Source of the DNA: Puniceicoccales bacterium
GTDB lineage: Bacteria > Verrucomicrobiota > Verrucomicrobiia > Opitutales > LL51
Length of the DNA stretch: 15,361 bases
NCBI GenBank assembly: GCA_031268545.1
Contig: JAIRXD010000032.1
Coordinates: forward strand, 1-15,361
Reading direction: 5' to 3'
Below are positions 6,693 to 15,361 of the stretch, one piece after another. The notes under the pieces were generated by a model. That model saw only the letters and a program-made list of their open reading frames with translations, ran no database searches and was not told the origin of the DNA. Both the position numbers and the translations under genes were made by a program. Positions within the stretch are counted from its first letter, which is position 1. Each line of letters opens with the position of its first letter.

Positions 6693-8012
6693 ATGAGAAG
6701 AGTTTTTATCAAGACCTATGGCTGTCAGATGAATGAACGAGATTCGGAATCGATTCACTCATTCCTCCAGGCCAGTGGTTTTGATATGGTCGATAACGAA
6801 ACATCGGCGGATGTTATCATCTTGAATACCTGTAGTGTTAGAGAACTTGCTGAGCTGAAAGCTTTAGGCAAATTGGGCTATCTTGCTCGGCGAAATATTG
6901 TTCTGTGTGTGCTTGGCTGCATGGCTAAGAATCTAGCCGAAGAAATAAAAAAACGCGTACCTGGCGTGGATATAATTCTTGGCCCAGGCGATTATAGTAA
7001 AATTGGCGACTATATAGAAGATATAATTTCTGGAAGAAGAACTTTTATAATTGATGTCGATTCTCCTGGGGCAGAAAATAACTTGGATATGGATTCGATG
7101 CACAATGTAACTCAAAGGCAATCAAGTGCTTTCGTTTCGATAATGTCCGGATGCAATATGCGATGTAGCTATTGTATTGTCCCTAAAACTAGAGGCACTG
7201 AAAGATATAGGGCAATGGAAGATATCATACTGGAGATCAACAAATTAGCGGACAATGGCATCAAGGAAGTGACGCTGCTTGGTCAAATAGTTAATCGCTA
7301 TGGGTTTCGCCAGATAGAGCAAAAGGATGGCAAGAGTGCCTTTGTTCAACTATTGGAAAAAATTCATGAAGTTCCTGGTATTAAACGAATTAGATTCACC
7401 TCTCCCCATCCGGTTGGATTTCATCGCGACCTCATCGATTGTTACAAAAATCTTCCAAAGTTGTGTTCTCAGGTGCATTTGCCTGCGCAGAGCGGATCGA
7501 ATAGGATATTGAAGGCGATGCGAAGGGCATATAATCGGGATGATTTTATAAAAATTGTTCAAGCTCTGCGAGATACGGTGCCAAGTATATCGGTTTCCAC
7601 CGATTTGATCGTTGGATTTCCTGGCGAAAATGATGATGATTTTTCGGAAACATGTTCGCTTTTCGATGAGGCCAGATTTGACATGGCATTCATATTTAAA
7701 TATAGCGATCGCAGGGGGACTGTAGCTGCTTCAATGCCGGATCAGGTGCCACGGGATGTGAAAGAATATCGGAATGCTGTGCTGCTTAAAAAATTGGCAA
7801 CGCACTCTAAGGCCTATAACGACAAGATGTTAAACACATTACAGATGGTTCTTGTGGAAGGAAAGGCACGGCGTGGAGAAAATATTTTTCAGGGACGAGC
7901 TAATAATCATCGAAAGGTACTATTCCCTGGCGATGATTTGGATGTCGGTGAGTTTGTGGATGTTAGGATAACATCATCCGCAGTTACCACATTATATGGC
8001 GAGAAAATTTAA
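6693..8012 (+). CDS. miaB: tRNA-2-methylthio-N6-dimethylallyladenosine synthase MiaB
   Basis: This radical-SAM methylthiotransferase adds a methylthio group to C2 of i6A37 in tRNAs reading UNN codons. The 439 residues show the three-domain plan. The N-terminal MTTase domain has cluster ligands Cys11, Cys47 and Cys76 in KTYGCQMNERDSE, NTCSVRE and VLGCMAK. The radical SAM CxxxCxxC is at Cys154, Cys158 and Cys161. A C-terminal TRAM RNA-binding domain covers about 378-435. KTYGCQMN and NTCSVRE favour MiaB over RimO or MtaB. The usual GQNVNSY motif reads GQIVNRY here, a mild variation. The start is 3 bp after the lysS stop with no clear ribosome site of its own, suggesting translational coupling. 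A hairpin followed by five T residues lies just past the TAA. Confidence 0.95.
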   Translation: MRRVFIKTYGCQMNERDSESIHSFLQASGFDMVDNETSADVIILNTCSVRELAELKALGKLGYLARRNIVLCVLGCMAKNLAEEIKKRVPGVDIILGPGDYSKIGDYIEDIISGRRTFIIDVDSPGAENNLDMDSMHNVTQRQSSAFVSIMSGCNMRCSYCIVPKTRGTERYRAMEDIILEINKLADNGIKEVTLLGQIVNRYGFRQIEQKDGKSAFVQLLEKIHEVPGIKRIRFTSPHPVGFHRDLIDCYKNLPKLCSQVHLPAQSGSNRILKAMRRAYNRDDFIKIVQALRDTVPSISVSTDLIVGFPGENDDDFSETCSLFDEARFDMAFIFKYSDRRGTVAASMPDQVPRDVKEYRNAVLLKKLATHSKAYNDKMLNTLQMVLVEGKARRGENIFQGRANNHRKVLFPGDDLDVGEFVDVRITSSAVTTLYGEKI

Positions 8013-8018
8013 TCCTAG

Positions 8019-8046
8019 CCGTAGCACTTGGAAGCTATCGGTTTTT
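8019..8046 (+). terminator. Intrinsic terminator of the lysS-miaB operon
   Basis: Arms CCGTAGC (8019-8025) and GCTATCGG (8034-8041, one bulged T) enclose an 8-base loop and are followed by TTTTT (8042-8046). It starts 7 bases after the miaB stop. The right arm contains the stop codon of the convergent O-antigen gene on the other strand (8037-8035). The stem is short, so confidence is moderate. Confidence 0.55.
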
Positions 8047-9249
8047 ATAATTTAGTGCCATAAATAGTACAATTGAAAAAAATAGCATTCCTATTGAATC
8101 CCAAGTCCCTCCAATACAATCACCTAGTTTGAATATTATCAATGATGTGGCAAGTGCTGTGGCCATTTTATGGCGAGAAAAAATTAATTTTACGGCGCAC
8201 ATTATTGGAAATATCCAGAAAAATAAAAATCCAGGAATTCCACATTTATACATAAATCCCAAGGCGGTTGCATGGGGCATGGTGCAAAATGATTCAGAAA
8301 ATTCGAAGTTGTTGTGGTTGTAGTTTCTAGCTCCCAACCCTCGGCCGCATATCAGTTCAATATTTGCATCTTTTAGCACGTTCATAATTTCAAAAAATCT
8401 ATTTTCTTCATCTAATTTTGTACTGGCGATGCGGTCTTTCAGAGGCTAAAACAGGTCTAGATCTGCGAGATAAAGTGAAGAAAATATTCCGATGGCCGAT
8501 ACAGATGCTATTACCAGATAAAGATTTGTTTTATTTATGCTCGAAATTATGGCCCACAATGTGCAGATCATGTATATGAGTAGACTTCCTCGGCTGCCTG
8601 TCAATGCTATGATGATCAAAATCAGCAGCCATGATCCCAGGAGTGGAGTCGTACTGCATTGGGATAAGCGTTTGTAGCACAATACGATAGGGAATAATCT
8701 TATGGAATAATCTATGGCAGTTATGATTGACATATTTATCAATCTTTGATGTTTATCTGCGGTGTAAAGTGACCAGATGGTTGCTAGGATTGCCAGCAGA
8801 AAAAGATAGTGGAAACAGATGGTTAACGTCTTTGCAATCACTATGTTGCCTTTTGTTGCGCATAGCATCGTTCCGATCAAAAATCCCGAGAGGGCTATGA
8901 GATCGGACAGCAGGCTGTACCAAGAAAAGAATGGCCTATGGAAATTTATCAGACCTAGGATGATGCCGTATAACATCAGTCCAAGGCATAGGTAATACGT
9001 TAAGCCACAATTACATGGCGATCTAATGTATTCAAAAAAAACCGAAATCGCGAAAATTCCGTAGATCAAAATTCTCCATGGATGCGAATCTTGATATAAA
9101 TTTCCATGGACCAATAGGCAGTAGGCTAGAGCATATAGAACCAGCAGCTTGCCGCTGGTTCCACATTTGACCTTGGCTTGCCGATGAGCTTTCAATCGGT
9201 CAATTTTGCTGTTGCACAAAGTCCTCGAACCCAGGCCCTTCGGTGTCAA
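8035..9249 (-). pseudogene. O-antigen ligase/polymerase-like membrane protein, interrupted by one in-frame TAG
   Basis: Two open segments on the minus strand, 9249-8449 and 8445-8038, lie in the same frame and are separated by a single TAG at 8448-8446. Joined, they give about 404 codons, the usual size of WaaL/Wzy-family glycan ligases or polymerases. The upstream part has about seven to eight hydrophobic spans and the family-typical TGSRGSLLIY. The downstream part resembles the Wzy_C region: a DRIAS...DEENRFFEI stretch, then GRGLGARNY, a His-rich periplasmic loop and two more spans. Members join or polymerise O-antigen or related glycans at the periplasmic face. The start is unclear: TTG at 9249 would overlap rpoD by 50 bp, and TTG at 9195 starts 4 bases after the rpoD stop. 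No other lesion is visible, so the nonsense mutation is recent, a sequencing error, or read through. Confidence 0.75.
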
Positions 9250-10894
9250 AATCTCCTTCGAAAAATCCGTGCAATTGGCGTATCCTCGTTGGATGGCGCA
9301 TCTTTCTCAGTGCCTTGGCTTCGATCTGGCGAATCCTTTCCCTGGTAACACTAAATGTTTGGCCGACTTCTTCCAGTGTTCTGCTGTAGCCGTCCTTGAG
9401 ACCAAATCGCAGCATCAAAACATCGCGTTCCCTTTCGGTCAAGCTGACCAACACGTCATCTATCTTCTCCCGCAGCAAACTGTAGGCGGTCATGTCATAG
9501 GGATTATCCGCGCTCTTATCCTCGATAAAATCTCCAAAACTGGAATCTTCGTTGTCGCCCACCGGACTCTGGAGCGAAATTGGTTGCTGGGCCATCTTCA
9601 TTATCGCCTTTACCCTCTCCAGAGGTAAGCTCATTTCGCTGGCAACTTCTTCGGCGGATGGTTCATGGCCAAGTTCTTGTTGCAATTGACGTTGGATTTG
9701 CATGACCCGATTAAGTACCTCTATCATATGCACTGGAATTCGGATGGTTCTAGCCTGATCGGCAATGGATCGAGTGATCGCCTGCCTTATCCACCAGGTG
9801 GCGTAGGTGGAGAACTTGTAGCCGCGGCGGTATTCAAATTTCTCAACGGCTTTCATCAGTCCCATATTTCCTTCTTGGATAAGGTCTAGGAATGTCAGGC
9901 CACGGTTGGTATATTTTTTTGCTATACTGATGACCAACCTCAAGTTCGCCTCGACCATTTCGGTTTTAGCCTTATGGGCCTCGCGCATGTATTCTCGAAA
10001 TTTTTTTACTATTTCCAGGAGCCTGAGCGGAGTCACTTGATGCTTCAGCTCTAGCTTTTTCATAGCTTTTTTTATTCGATTGGACATTTCGGTGGTATCA
10101 ATGTTTTTTTTGGCAGAGAGAGATGCAACTCGTTCTGATTCATGGGCTAGCTGTTCTATTTGTTTTAGATCTGGCCTTAATCTTTGGAGAAAATCTTCGA
10201 AAATCTTCATTTTAAAACAGAACCGTTTCATGACGGTTTTTAGTTGGGCCTGAAATTGTTTTAGCCGTTTCTGTTCGATCTCTCGATTTCCTTCGGCTGA
10301 TTGTAAGTGGTTCCAGATGTCATAGATACGCTCCAACAAGAGCTTGCTGTCCTGGATGGAACGCTCGAGGATTCTGTAATACACCTCCCGACTTTCGATT
10401 TTTTTATCTAGTACAATTCGGTCAAATCTCTCTTCTCGTTGTAGAAGTCGTTCGGCCAGATTGATTTGAAACTCGGCGGTTAGGTGAACCGAGAATAGTT
10501 CATCCTGGGCCTGAAGTTCGGCCTTTTCTATCCTTTTGGAGATGGATATTTCCTCATCTCTGGTCAGGAGCGGAACCTGGCCCATTTGCCTAAGATACAT
10601 TCGGACAGGATCTTCTGCTACATCCTCCATCGGAGCATCTTCGAAATTGCCGGCCTCTCGCTGTTTTACATACCTTTCGACATCATTGGTATCAACTATC
10701 TCTATTTCCAGGTTATCGAGAATATTCATCATATTCTCCACATCCTCTGGATTTTCTATACTTTCCGGCAGGTATTCGCTGATATCCTGGAGGGTTAAAT
10801 ATCCCTGTTCTTTGGCGAAACGGATCAGTTCGCGTACACGAACATCTGTGCCATTCACCGCATTTGCATCCGACGATGATTTATTAGTTGTCAT
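9200..10894 (-). CDS. rpoD: RNA polymerase primary sigma factor, sigma-70 family
   Basis: It directs core RNA polymerase to housekeeping promoters. The 564 residues carry the full primary-sigma plan. A region 1.1-like N-terminus (about 15-75) leads to region 1.2 (94-125, [21 protein letters not shown]). A charged non-conserved insert follows (about 130-300). Region 2 (311-390) has [27 protein letters not shown] and the -10 recognition and melting part [15 protein letters not shown]. Region 3 covers 391-460, and region 4 (485-540) has the -35 helix-turn-helix [25 protein letters not shown] short acidic tail of about 20 residues follows region 4. It starts 25 bp after the dnaG stop, and the O-antigen gene follows directly, consistent with one operon. 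The dnaG-rpoD pairing is a widespread macromolecular-synthesis arrangement. Confidence 0.97.
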   Translation of the reverse strand: MTTNKSSSDANAVNGTDVRVRELIRFAKEQGYLTLQDISEYLPESIENPEDVENMMNILDNLEIEIVDTNDVERYVKQREAGNFEDAPMEDVAEDPVRMYLRQMGQVPLLTRDEEISISKRIEKAELQAQDELFSVHLTAEFQINLAERLLQREERFDRIVLDKKIESREVYYRILERSIQDSKLLLERIYDIWNHLQSAEGNREIEQKRLKQFQAQLKTVMKRFCFKMKIFEDFLQRLRPDLKQIEQLAHESERVASLSAKKNIDTTEMSNRIKKAMKKLELKHQVTPLRLLEIVKKFREYMREAHKAKTEMVEANLRLVISIAKKYTNRGLTFLDLIQEGNMGLMKAVEKFEYRRGYKFSTYATWWIRQAITRSIADQARTIRIPVHMIEVLNRVMQIQRQLQQELGHEPSAEEVASEMSLPLERVKAIMKMAQQPISLQSPVGDNEDSSFGDFIEDKSADNPYDMTAYSLLREKIDDVLVSLTERERDVLMLRFGLKDGYSRTLEEVGQTFSVTRERIRQIEAKALRKMRHPTRIRQLHGFFEGDFDTEGPGFEDFVQQQN

Positions 10895-10919
10895 ATTAAA
10901 ATATCAAAAATTACTCTAA

Positions 10920-12755
10920 TTATAATCTGGGTGGAGTCGCCAGCATTCTCCGCCAGCGGCTTTTTTCCTTCTGAAGGCCTTCAATTTTACTATCCACGGA
11001 ATCTTTACTTTTCGTAAAAATCATCGATGTCTTTTCTTTCTCTTGGATTAAGTCAAGTTTTTTTTTCACAAAATTCCTATGTAATTTCGCTAGACATATG
11101 TTGGCAGCACCTTCTGGATCCTCAAATTTATCGCTATCTGTGGCGATGGAAAATATTTCATTTATTTCAGATTCCGTCCAGGTTCCATCCTCCAGGTCGG
11201 AAATTCCGGACCAAAGGCCTTCTTTTAATCTGGATAAAATTTTAATAAGTATTTGACCTGAAAGACTTGAGTCGTTGATCATGCAATCGTCAATGATATT
11301 TACCAACTTTGTTCCAATGTCTATGTGATGAAGAACTATCGACAAAATATCGCTTTCCACCGAACTGATTTTTGTGGCTACTGAGGTCGGTTTGGGCCGT
11401 GAAGTCATGTCAATGGAAAACTTTGAATTTTTTACAAAAGATGAAAAATCGCTCTGTACCGACAGATAATTGATATGTATATAGGAGGAAATTTCTCTTA
11501 AATATCCTTCCGTTGCAACGATCGATGGACAGTGACCTAGCATTTCATATATTTTTTTCAAAGCCTGCTCTTTTTCCATCGGAGTGGATCGATTGCCGTT
11601 GGGGAGAAGGGTGTCCAGCATAAGTCTTAGAGATGAAACTCCTTCGGTGGTAAGCATTTCGATGCCATCCTGGCCTCTTTCCAGGATGAACGAATCCGGG
11701 TCATAGCCGTTGGGTAATTTCCATATGACCGCGTCGATATTTGCCTTGAAAGATAGTTCGGCGATTCGCTGGGCGCATTTCATTCCGGCTTCGTCTCCGT
11801 CCATTAGGCAATTGATTTTCACCGCGTACCTTCGGAGTATATTCAGCTGGGTTTCGGTTATTCCGGTGCCCTGTGGTGCAACGGCCGTGGTCAGCCCGGC
11901 CTCCAGGCATCGAATCACATCTAACTGGCCCTCAACTATATAGAATGTTCCGACCCTTTGAATATGCTTTCTAGCTCGGTCCAGACCAAACAACAGACTG
12001 CCCTTATGAAAAATTGGAGTTTCCGGCGAATTTATGTACTTCGAATCCGATGTACCGGCGGTTATGCCGTCGATTTTTCTTGCGGAAAATGCAACCACAT
12101 CCCCTTGGACGCTTTGAATGGGAATTATGAGCCGACCATTAAACCGAGGCTTTAGGTTTTTTAGATTGATATCTCCTTGATCATTAAAGATAAATAATCC
12201 GGATTGCCTTAGTGCTTCCGGAGAGAAATTTTTCCTAATCAGAAGATTTGTGAGTGAATTGTCCCCATTTGGTGAAAATCCGATGCCATACTTTTTCGCC
12301 ACCTCCAGAGAAAATTTTCTTTGATCTAGCCAATATTTTCGGAGATTCTGGGCATCTTTGGCCGAAGAGAAAAATGCATTTTGATAATATTCGGAGGCGA
12401 TTTGATGTATTCCAAGTAATTCATTTTTTATTGAATTCATGGATGGTTCCTGAGTTGTTTCGTATTTCACTGCCATGGAGTACCTTTTCCCAAGCCATTC
12501 CACTGATTCGGTGAATGAAAAAATTTCCTTCAATTGTAAAAATCTAAAAACATCTCCAGCTAGACCTGTGCTGAAACATTTGAAAAATTTTTTATCCGGA
12601 AGTACGTAAAACGAAGGAGTCTTTTCATCTGAAAACGGACTCAGACCTTTCCAGCTACTGCCAGAACACCTGAGGGTAACATAGCCAGATATCACATCCA
12701 GGATATCAACATTTTCCCTAATATTTTCTATGGATTCGCGACTTACCATTGGCAT
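10920..12755 (-). CDS. dnaG: DNA primase with degenerate zinc ribbon
   Basis: It makes RNA primers at the replication fork, working with DnaB helicase. The 611 residues follow the family plan. The N-terminal zinc-binding domain covers 1-95. The RNA polymerase core has RFNGRLIIPI (204-213) and KYINSPETPIFHKGSLLFGLDRA (239-261). The Toprim catalytic motifs are VEG at 274-276 and DGDEAG at 319-324. A helicase-binding C-terminal region follows. The Toprim acidic residues are intact (Glu275, Asp319, Asp321). The zinc ribbon is not: the CPFHxEKTPSF and CFGCG ligands are Ser39, Ser42, Cys60 and Thr63, although the surrounding residues (SPFSDEKTPSF, KCFSTG) are conserved. The start ATG at 12755 has an AAAGG upstream, and a second ATG follows two codons later. 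The gene begins 15 bp after the preceding gene's stop and ends 25 bp before rpoD. Confidence 0.96.
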   Translation of the reverse strand: MPMVSRESIENIRENVDILDVISGYVTLRCSGSSWKGLSPFSDEKTPSFYVLPDKKFFKCFSTGLAGDVFRFLQLKEIFSFTESVEWLGKRYSMAVKYETTQEPSMNSIKNELLGIHQIASEYYQNAFFSSAKDAQNLRKYWLDQRKFSLEVAKKYGIGFSPNGDNSLTNLLIRKNFSPEALRQSGLFIFNDQGDINLKNLKPRFNGRLIIPIQSVQGDVVAFSARKIDGITAGTSDSKYINSPETPIFHKGSLLFGLDRARKHIQRVGTFYIVEGQLDVIRCLEAGLTTAVAPQGTGITETQLNILRRYAVKINCLMDGDEAGMKCAQRIAELSFKANIDAVIWKLPNGYDPDSFILERGQDGIEMLTTEGVSSLRLMLDTLLPNGNRSTPMEKEQALKKIYEMLGHCPSIVATEGYLREISSYIHINYLSVQSDFSSFVKNSKFSIDMTSRPKPTSVATKISSVESDILSIVLHHIDIGTKLVNIIDDCMINDSSLSGQILIKILSRLKEGLWSGISDLEDGTWTESEINEIFSIATDSDKFEDPEGAANICLAKLHRNFVKKKLDLIQEKEKTSMIFTKSKDSVDSKIEGLQKEKSRWRRMLATPPRL

Positions 12756-12770
12756 TTTAATAAAGTACCT

Positions 12771-14942
12771 TTAGCCCAACAATTCGGCGTGGGTCTTATA
12801 CATCAAAGGTGTCTTGATTGGAATTATAATTTTTTCATCACTGTTTTGTTCTTTTTTTTCATTAAATATTTGGACATTCAAAGCCGCCTCAAATTGAGGA
12901 AGAGGTATCTGTTTAGTATCCGGTTTTATCTTCTTTTTTTTGTCAGTTTTTAATTCTTTACCTGGTTTTAATTTTTTTAATTTCTTTGCGGTATTAGTTT
13001 TGGCTTTTTTTGCCTTTTTTTTGATTTCGTTCAAAATTATAGCAGATTTAATGGTATTGACTATCTCTATAATAGTTTTGCGATCCAATATGCAGGATAT
13101 CATAATTTCTCTATCTTTTGTCGTCGTCCTAAATTCCAATGGGCTCATTAGATTATAATTTGGAGCGATGATTAAGTCATCGATATAGCCAATAATATTT
13201 TCCATTATACTTCTTATATCTATTTTTGTGGTGGTGACATCTCCTGGATTTAGCGTGCCAATATATGCCGTCAAAGCCTTTTGGGAAATCTTTTTGCCTT
13301 TGATTGCCGTTATTAACTCTTTTATATGATCTTTAGTATTGCTCGTTATGGCAACTCCATCGACCAGTGCGATATATTCTTTATAAATTTTTGATGAGTT
13401 ACTGCCTTGGGCGGCAACGTTATAAATTTCTGATAATTTACTGCCTTGGTCAACAACGCTATTGCTATTGCCACCGGATATTTCTCCATTAATTTGGGAA
13501 AGTGCTTTGGTAGCATCAACTTTTACCGGTTGGCTTGAACTTGTGATTATGTATTCGTAAATAGTTACACCGTCGTGTATATCTATTGTAGAAGATAATT
13601 CGATCATTTCAGTGGAAAATGGTTCGACCACTCCATTATTTTGGGAGAATGATGCAAGCCGTTTGGAGATCTGCTGAGCACCTCTACATATATAATCATA
13701 TACCGCAAGTAAATCGGCCATGGATCCAGTCCATGAAAAACAGAATGTATCTATAATACTTTTCGATTTTTGTCTGGATATTACTGAATCAATGGCTGTA
13801 TCTTCATTTGTTTCATTGTATAGGATTTTAATGCTTTCATTGAGCAAATTGTAGGGATTAATTATTTCACAATAGGTTCCATCGGTGTTAGATTTTACAA
13901 TATTTATGATTTTTGATAACTGGTTGGTATCCTTAAAGAAATCGAATAGGTCACAGGTTCCCAACGATTTCAATAAATCCAGTAGCATATCAAGGTAGGC
14001 CTCTGCATTAATTTTAGAGATTTGTGATATGGCCTCATGCTCTATAAAATTGGCCCAATTTGAAATATTGCCGCCGGAATTTTTACTATCGCAAAGTTTT
14101 GCCATTGGTGTCCCTTGATTGAATGCGGCAGAAGCTGCCAAAGTGACACTCGTATCTGTTATGCCAAAGAGTAGACTTATTGTGTCGAAACCGTCGGTAT
14201 ATTTCAATGCAATATTTTGTAGCGCAGTAACCAATTGCGTACATGATTGGATCTTATCAGCCTTCATTAAGTCCGTAACTTTAAAAGATATACTGAGCAT
14301 GTTATTGAGTAGATAGTTAATGTAATAATCGACACTTTTAAATGTTAACTCCAGGTCATTTTTTTCGGTGGCTGTGGCTATTTTTATGAAAGGTGTTATG
14401 TCGTTTACCTGGCTAATGATATTTTCCAATGGGGTGAAAATTAGCCATTTATCCACTATTTTTATCTTTAATTCATTGGTCTTAATGAAATCCTTAATGC
14501 TAGATATGTCATTATTTAATTTTGCCATTATCACTATTTCTTTACTTTCGCCGCAGAAAAAGCATGTAAGTCCATAATTACTATCAAAGGCCTTGAAATC
14601 AGGATAGCCATAGATTCGTAAAAAACTGCTCACTATGGGCTCGACCAACTTTGCGCTATCGAAGGAATTTATCAACTTTATGGTCTTGGCAACAAAAGAC
14701 TTAATATCTGCCAATTTCGCATAGCCAATGATATCTTCGTTGGTAAAATTTTTGGGCTTTTCCAATGCCATACTGTCCTGGGTAGTAATGGGGCCGCCGG
14801 CGTTTGGCGTGCCCAATTGACTTTCATTGGTGGACTGCACAACGCTTTGGCTATCAAAAATTTCCACGGGAACATTAGCCTGTAGCGGATTAATTCCTAG
14901 ATGCGCCATGACAAGTAAAACTAAAGAATATATATAATTCAT
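12771..14942 (-). CDS. Large secreted or periplasmic protein of unknown function (723 aa)
   Basis: The ATG at 14942 opens a Sec signal peptide (hydrophobic core at residues 5-20, probable cleavage after LQA near 22). The mature protein is mostly alternating short strands and helices. Segments such as IVIMAKLNNDISSIKDFIKTN followed by KIKIVDKWLIFTPLENI resemble the repeated beta-alpha modules of large periplasmic proteins seen in Verrucomicrobia and Planctomycetes. This is a likeness, not an identified domain. Residues 640-678 form a lysine-rich linker (19 Lys in 39), followed by a Pro-containing tail with no membrane anchor. A 13-residue tandem duplication lies in the second half. The stop is 15 bp from dnaG, so co-transcription is likely. 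An envelope protein leading a primase-sigma operon is unusual. No Shine-Dalgarno sequence precedes the start. Function is unknown. Confidence 0.8.
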   Translation of the reverse strand: MNYIYSLVLLVMAHLGINPLQANVPVEIFDSQSVVQSTNESQLGTPNAGGPITTQDSMALEKPKNFTNEDIIGYAKLADIKSFVAKTIKLINSFDSAKLVEPIVSSFLRIYGYPDFKAFDSNYGLTCFFCGESKEIVIMAKLNNDISSIKDFIKTNELKIKIVDKWLIFTPLENIISQVNDITPFIKIATATEKNDLELTFKSVDYYINYLLNNMLSISFKVTDLMKADKIQSCTQLVTALQNIALKYTDGFDTISLLFGITDTSVTLAASAAFNQGTPMAKLCDSKNSGGNISNWANFIEHEAISQISKINAEAYLDMLLDLLKSLGTCDLFDFFKDTNQLSKIINIVKSNTDGTYCEIINPYNLLNESIKILYNETNEDTAIDSVISRQKSKSIIDTFCFSWTGSMADLLAVYDYICRGAQQISKRLASFSQNNGVVEPFSTEMIELSSTIDIHDGVTIYEYIITSSSQPVKVDATKALSQINGEISGGNSNSVVDQGSKLSEIYNVAAQGSNSSKIYKEYIALVDGVAITSNTKDHIKELITAIKGKKISQKALTAYIGTLNPGDVTTTKIDIRSIMENIIGYIDDLIIAPNYNLMSPLEFRTTTKDREIMISCILDRKTIIEIVNTIKSAIILNEIKKKAKKAKTNTAKKLKKLKPGKELKTDKKKKIKPDTKQIPLPQFEAALNVQIFNEKKEQNSDEKIIIPIKTPLMYKTHAELLG
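13381..13458 (-). repeat. 39-bp tandem duplication within the secreted-protein gene
   Basis: Two adjacent 39-bp copies, 13381-13419 and 13420-13458, both begin TTATAAATTT on the plus strand. They share the central block TTACTGCCTTGG and differ at only a few positions. Each encodes 13 residues of the minus-strand protein around the motif QGSxxSxIY. This is a simple in-frame coding duplication. Confidence 0.85.
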
Positions 14943-14986
14943 AGTAGTAGAATATTATTTACTGATAACAATATTTATTGAATTAA

Positions 14987-15361
14987 TCAATGCAATAAAA
15001 TTAATTTGATACCTTCTATATTTTTAAAGAAGCAATTGCTGGCTGCGAAAAATTTATATTCTTTGCCTTGCAAATTATATGCTATTTCTAGGGATTCGGA
15101 ATGCAAAAACATCCTAGATTGGTTTGACTTAGCAAATAATCTGTTGAGGTTGAAATCGCCATAGGTTTTATCTCCTAGGATCGGTAGGTTATGCAAGGCA
15201 CACTGGGCTCGTAGTTGATGGGTCCTGCCGGTGATGGGTTTCAATGCTAGCAATGCTAGGGTTATGTTCTGGAGGTTAATGGTTTTTAAAATTTTGTAAT
15301 CGGTTAGGCATTTTTCTCCCGGGGCTTTTTTCAGGCGAAGTCTATTATTTGTAACGATTTT
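14987..15361 (-). CDS. RluA-family pseudouridine synthase, partial (N-terminus beyond right edge)
   Basis: The frame is open from the right edge to a TGA at 14989-14987, giving the C-terminal 124 codons. The conserved KPITGRTHQLRAQCA segment is followed by LPILGDKTYGD and SRMFLHSESL, which are family signatures C-terminal to the catalytic Asp motif. That Asp (HRLDxxTSG) lies outside the window. Members convert specific uridines to pseudouridine in 23S rRNA (RluC, RluD) or in tRNA and 23S rRNA (RluA); the fragment does not allow the target to be chosen. The stop is 44 bp before the next minus-strand gene, so co-transcription is possible but not shown. Confidence 0.9.
   Translation of the reverse strand, partial: KIVTNNRLRLKKAPGEKCLTDYKILKTINLQNITLALLALKPITGRTHQLRAQCALHNLPILGDKTYGDFNLNRLFAKSNQSRMFLHSESLEIAYNLQGKEYKFFAASNCFFKNIEGIKLILLH

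Noticed and set aside
7280..7310. MiaB GQNVNSY motif altered to GQIVNRY as a loss of function
   Set aside because: All six cluster cysteines and the TRAM domain are intact. I believe variants at this Asn occur in related phyla, so it is probably natural variation.
8446..8448. TAG recoded genome-wide as a sense codon
   Set aside because: The same gene terminates with TAG at 8037-8035, and the other stops seen are TAA or TGA. One internal TAG is better explained by mutation, error or local readthrough.
9206..9889. Plus-strand frames of 140 and 74 codons over rpoD
   Set aside because: They are antisense shadows of a fully conserved rpoD reading frame.

Overview
The window is a 15.4 kb piece of a bacterial chromosome of moderately low GC (about 40%, by eye). 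It carries housekeeping genes with PVC-like traits. The large ribonucleotide-reductase-type protein has the long N-terminal region with several ATP cones known from Chlamydiae and relatives, and there is an O-antigen ligase/polymerase-like gene and several Sec-type secreted proteins, so a Gram-negative envelope is likely. A Verrucomicrobiota or other PVC bacterium, possibly host-associated, is my inference. No rRNA or tRNA gene, IS element, CRISPR array or phage gene is visible.

Layout. (1) Positions 1-1730, minus strand: three small genes. One is a secreted, highly charged protein with 27-residue tandem repeats that runs off the left edge. The second is a small, very acidic secreted protein with a convincing sigma-70 promoter. 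The third is a possible small membrane protein. (2) Positions 1847-4963, plus strand: a 1038-residue homologue of the class I ribonucleotide reductase large subunit in which almost every catalytic residue is replaced while scaffold and ATP cones remain. (3) Positions 5235-8012, plus strand: lysS and miaB, 3 bp apart, ending in a probable intrinsic terminator. (4) Positions 14942-8035, minus strand: a probable operon of a 723-residue secreted protein of unknown function, dnaG, rpoD and an O-antigen ligase-like gene broken by one in-frame TAG. (5) Right edge, minus strand: the C-terminal part of an RluA-family pseudouridine synthase.

How the genes relate. Most recognisable genes serve information processing: primase and primary sigma factor (the old macromolecular-synthesis pairing), lysyl-tRNA synthetase, a tRNA-thiolating enzyme and an rRNA/tRNA pseudouridine synthase. 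The unusual content is a full-length apparent ribonucleotide reductase pseudoenzyme, a DnaG that has lost three of its four zinc ligands, the broken O-antigen gene, and a set of secreted proteins without recognisable homologues. The reductase-like protein is the strongest candidate for something new. Its reading frame is intact over 3.1 kb, so it looks selected, but it cannot do the normal chemistry; a nucleotide-sensing or regulatory role is a guess.
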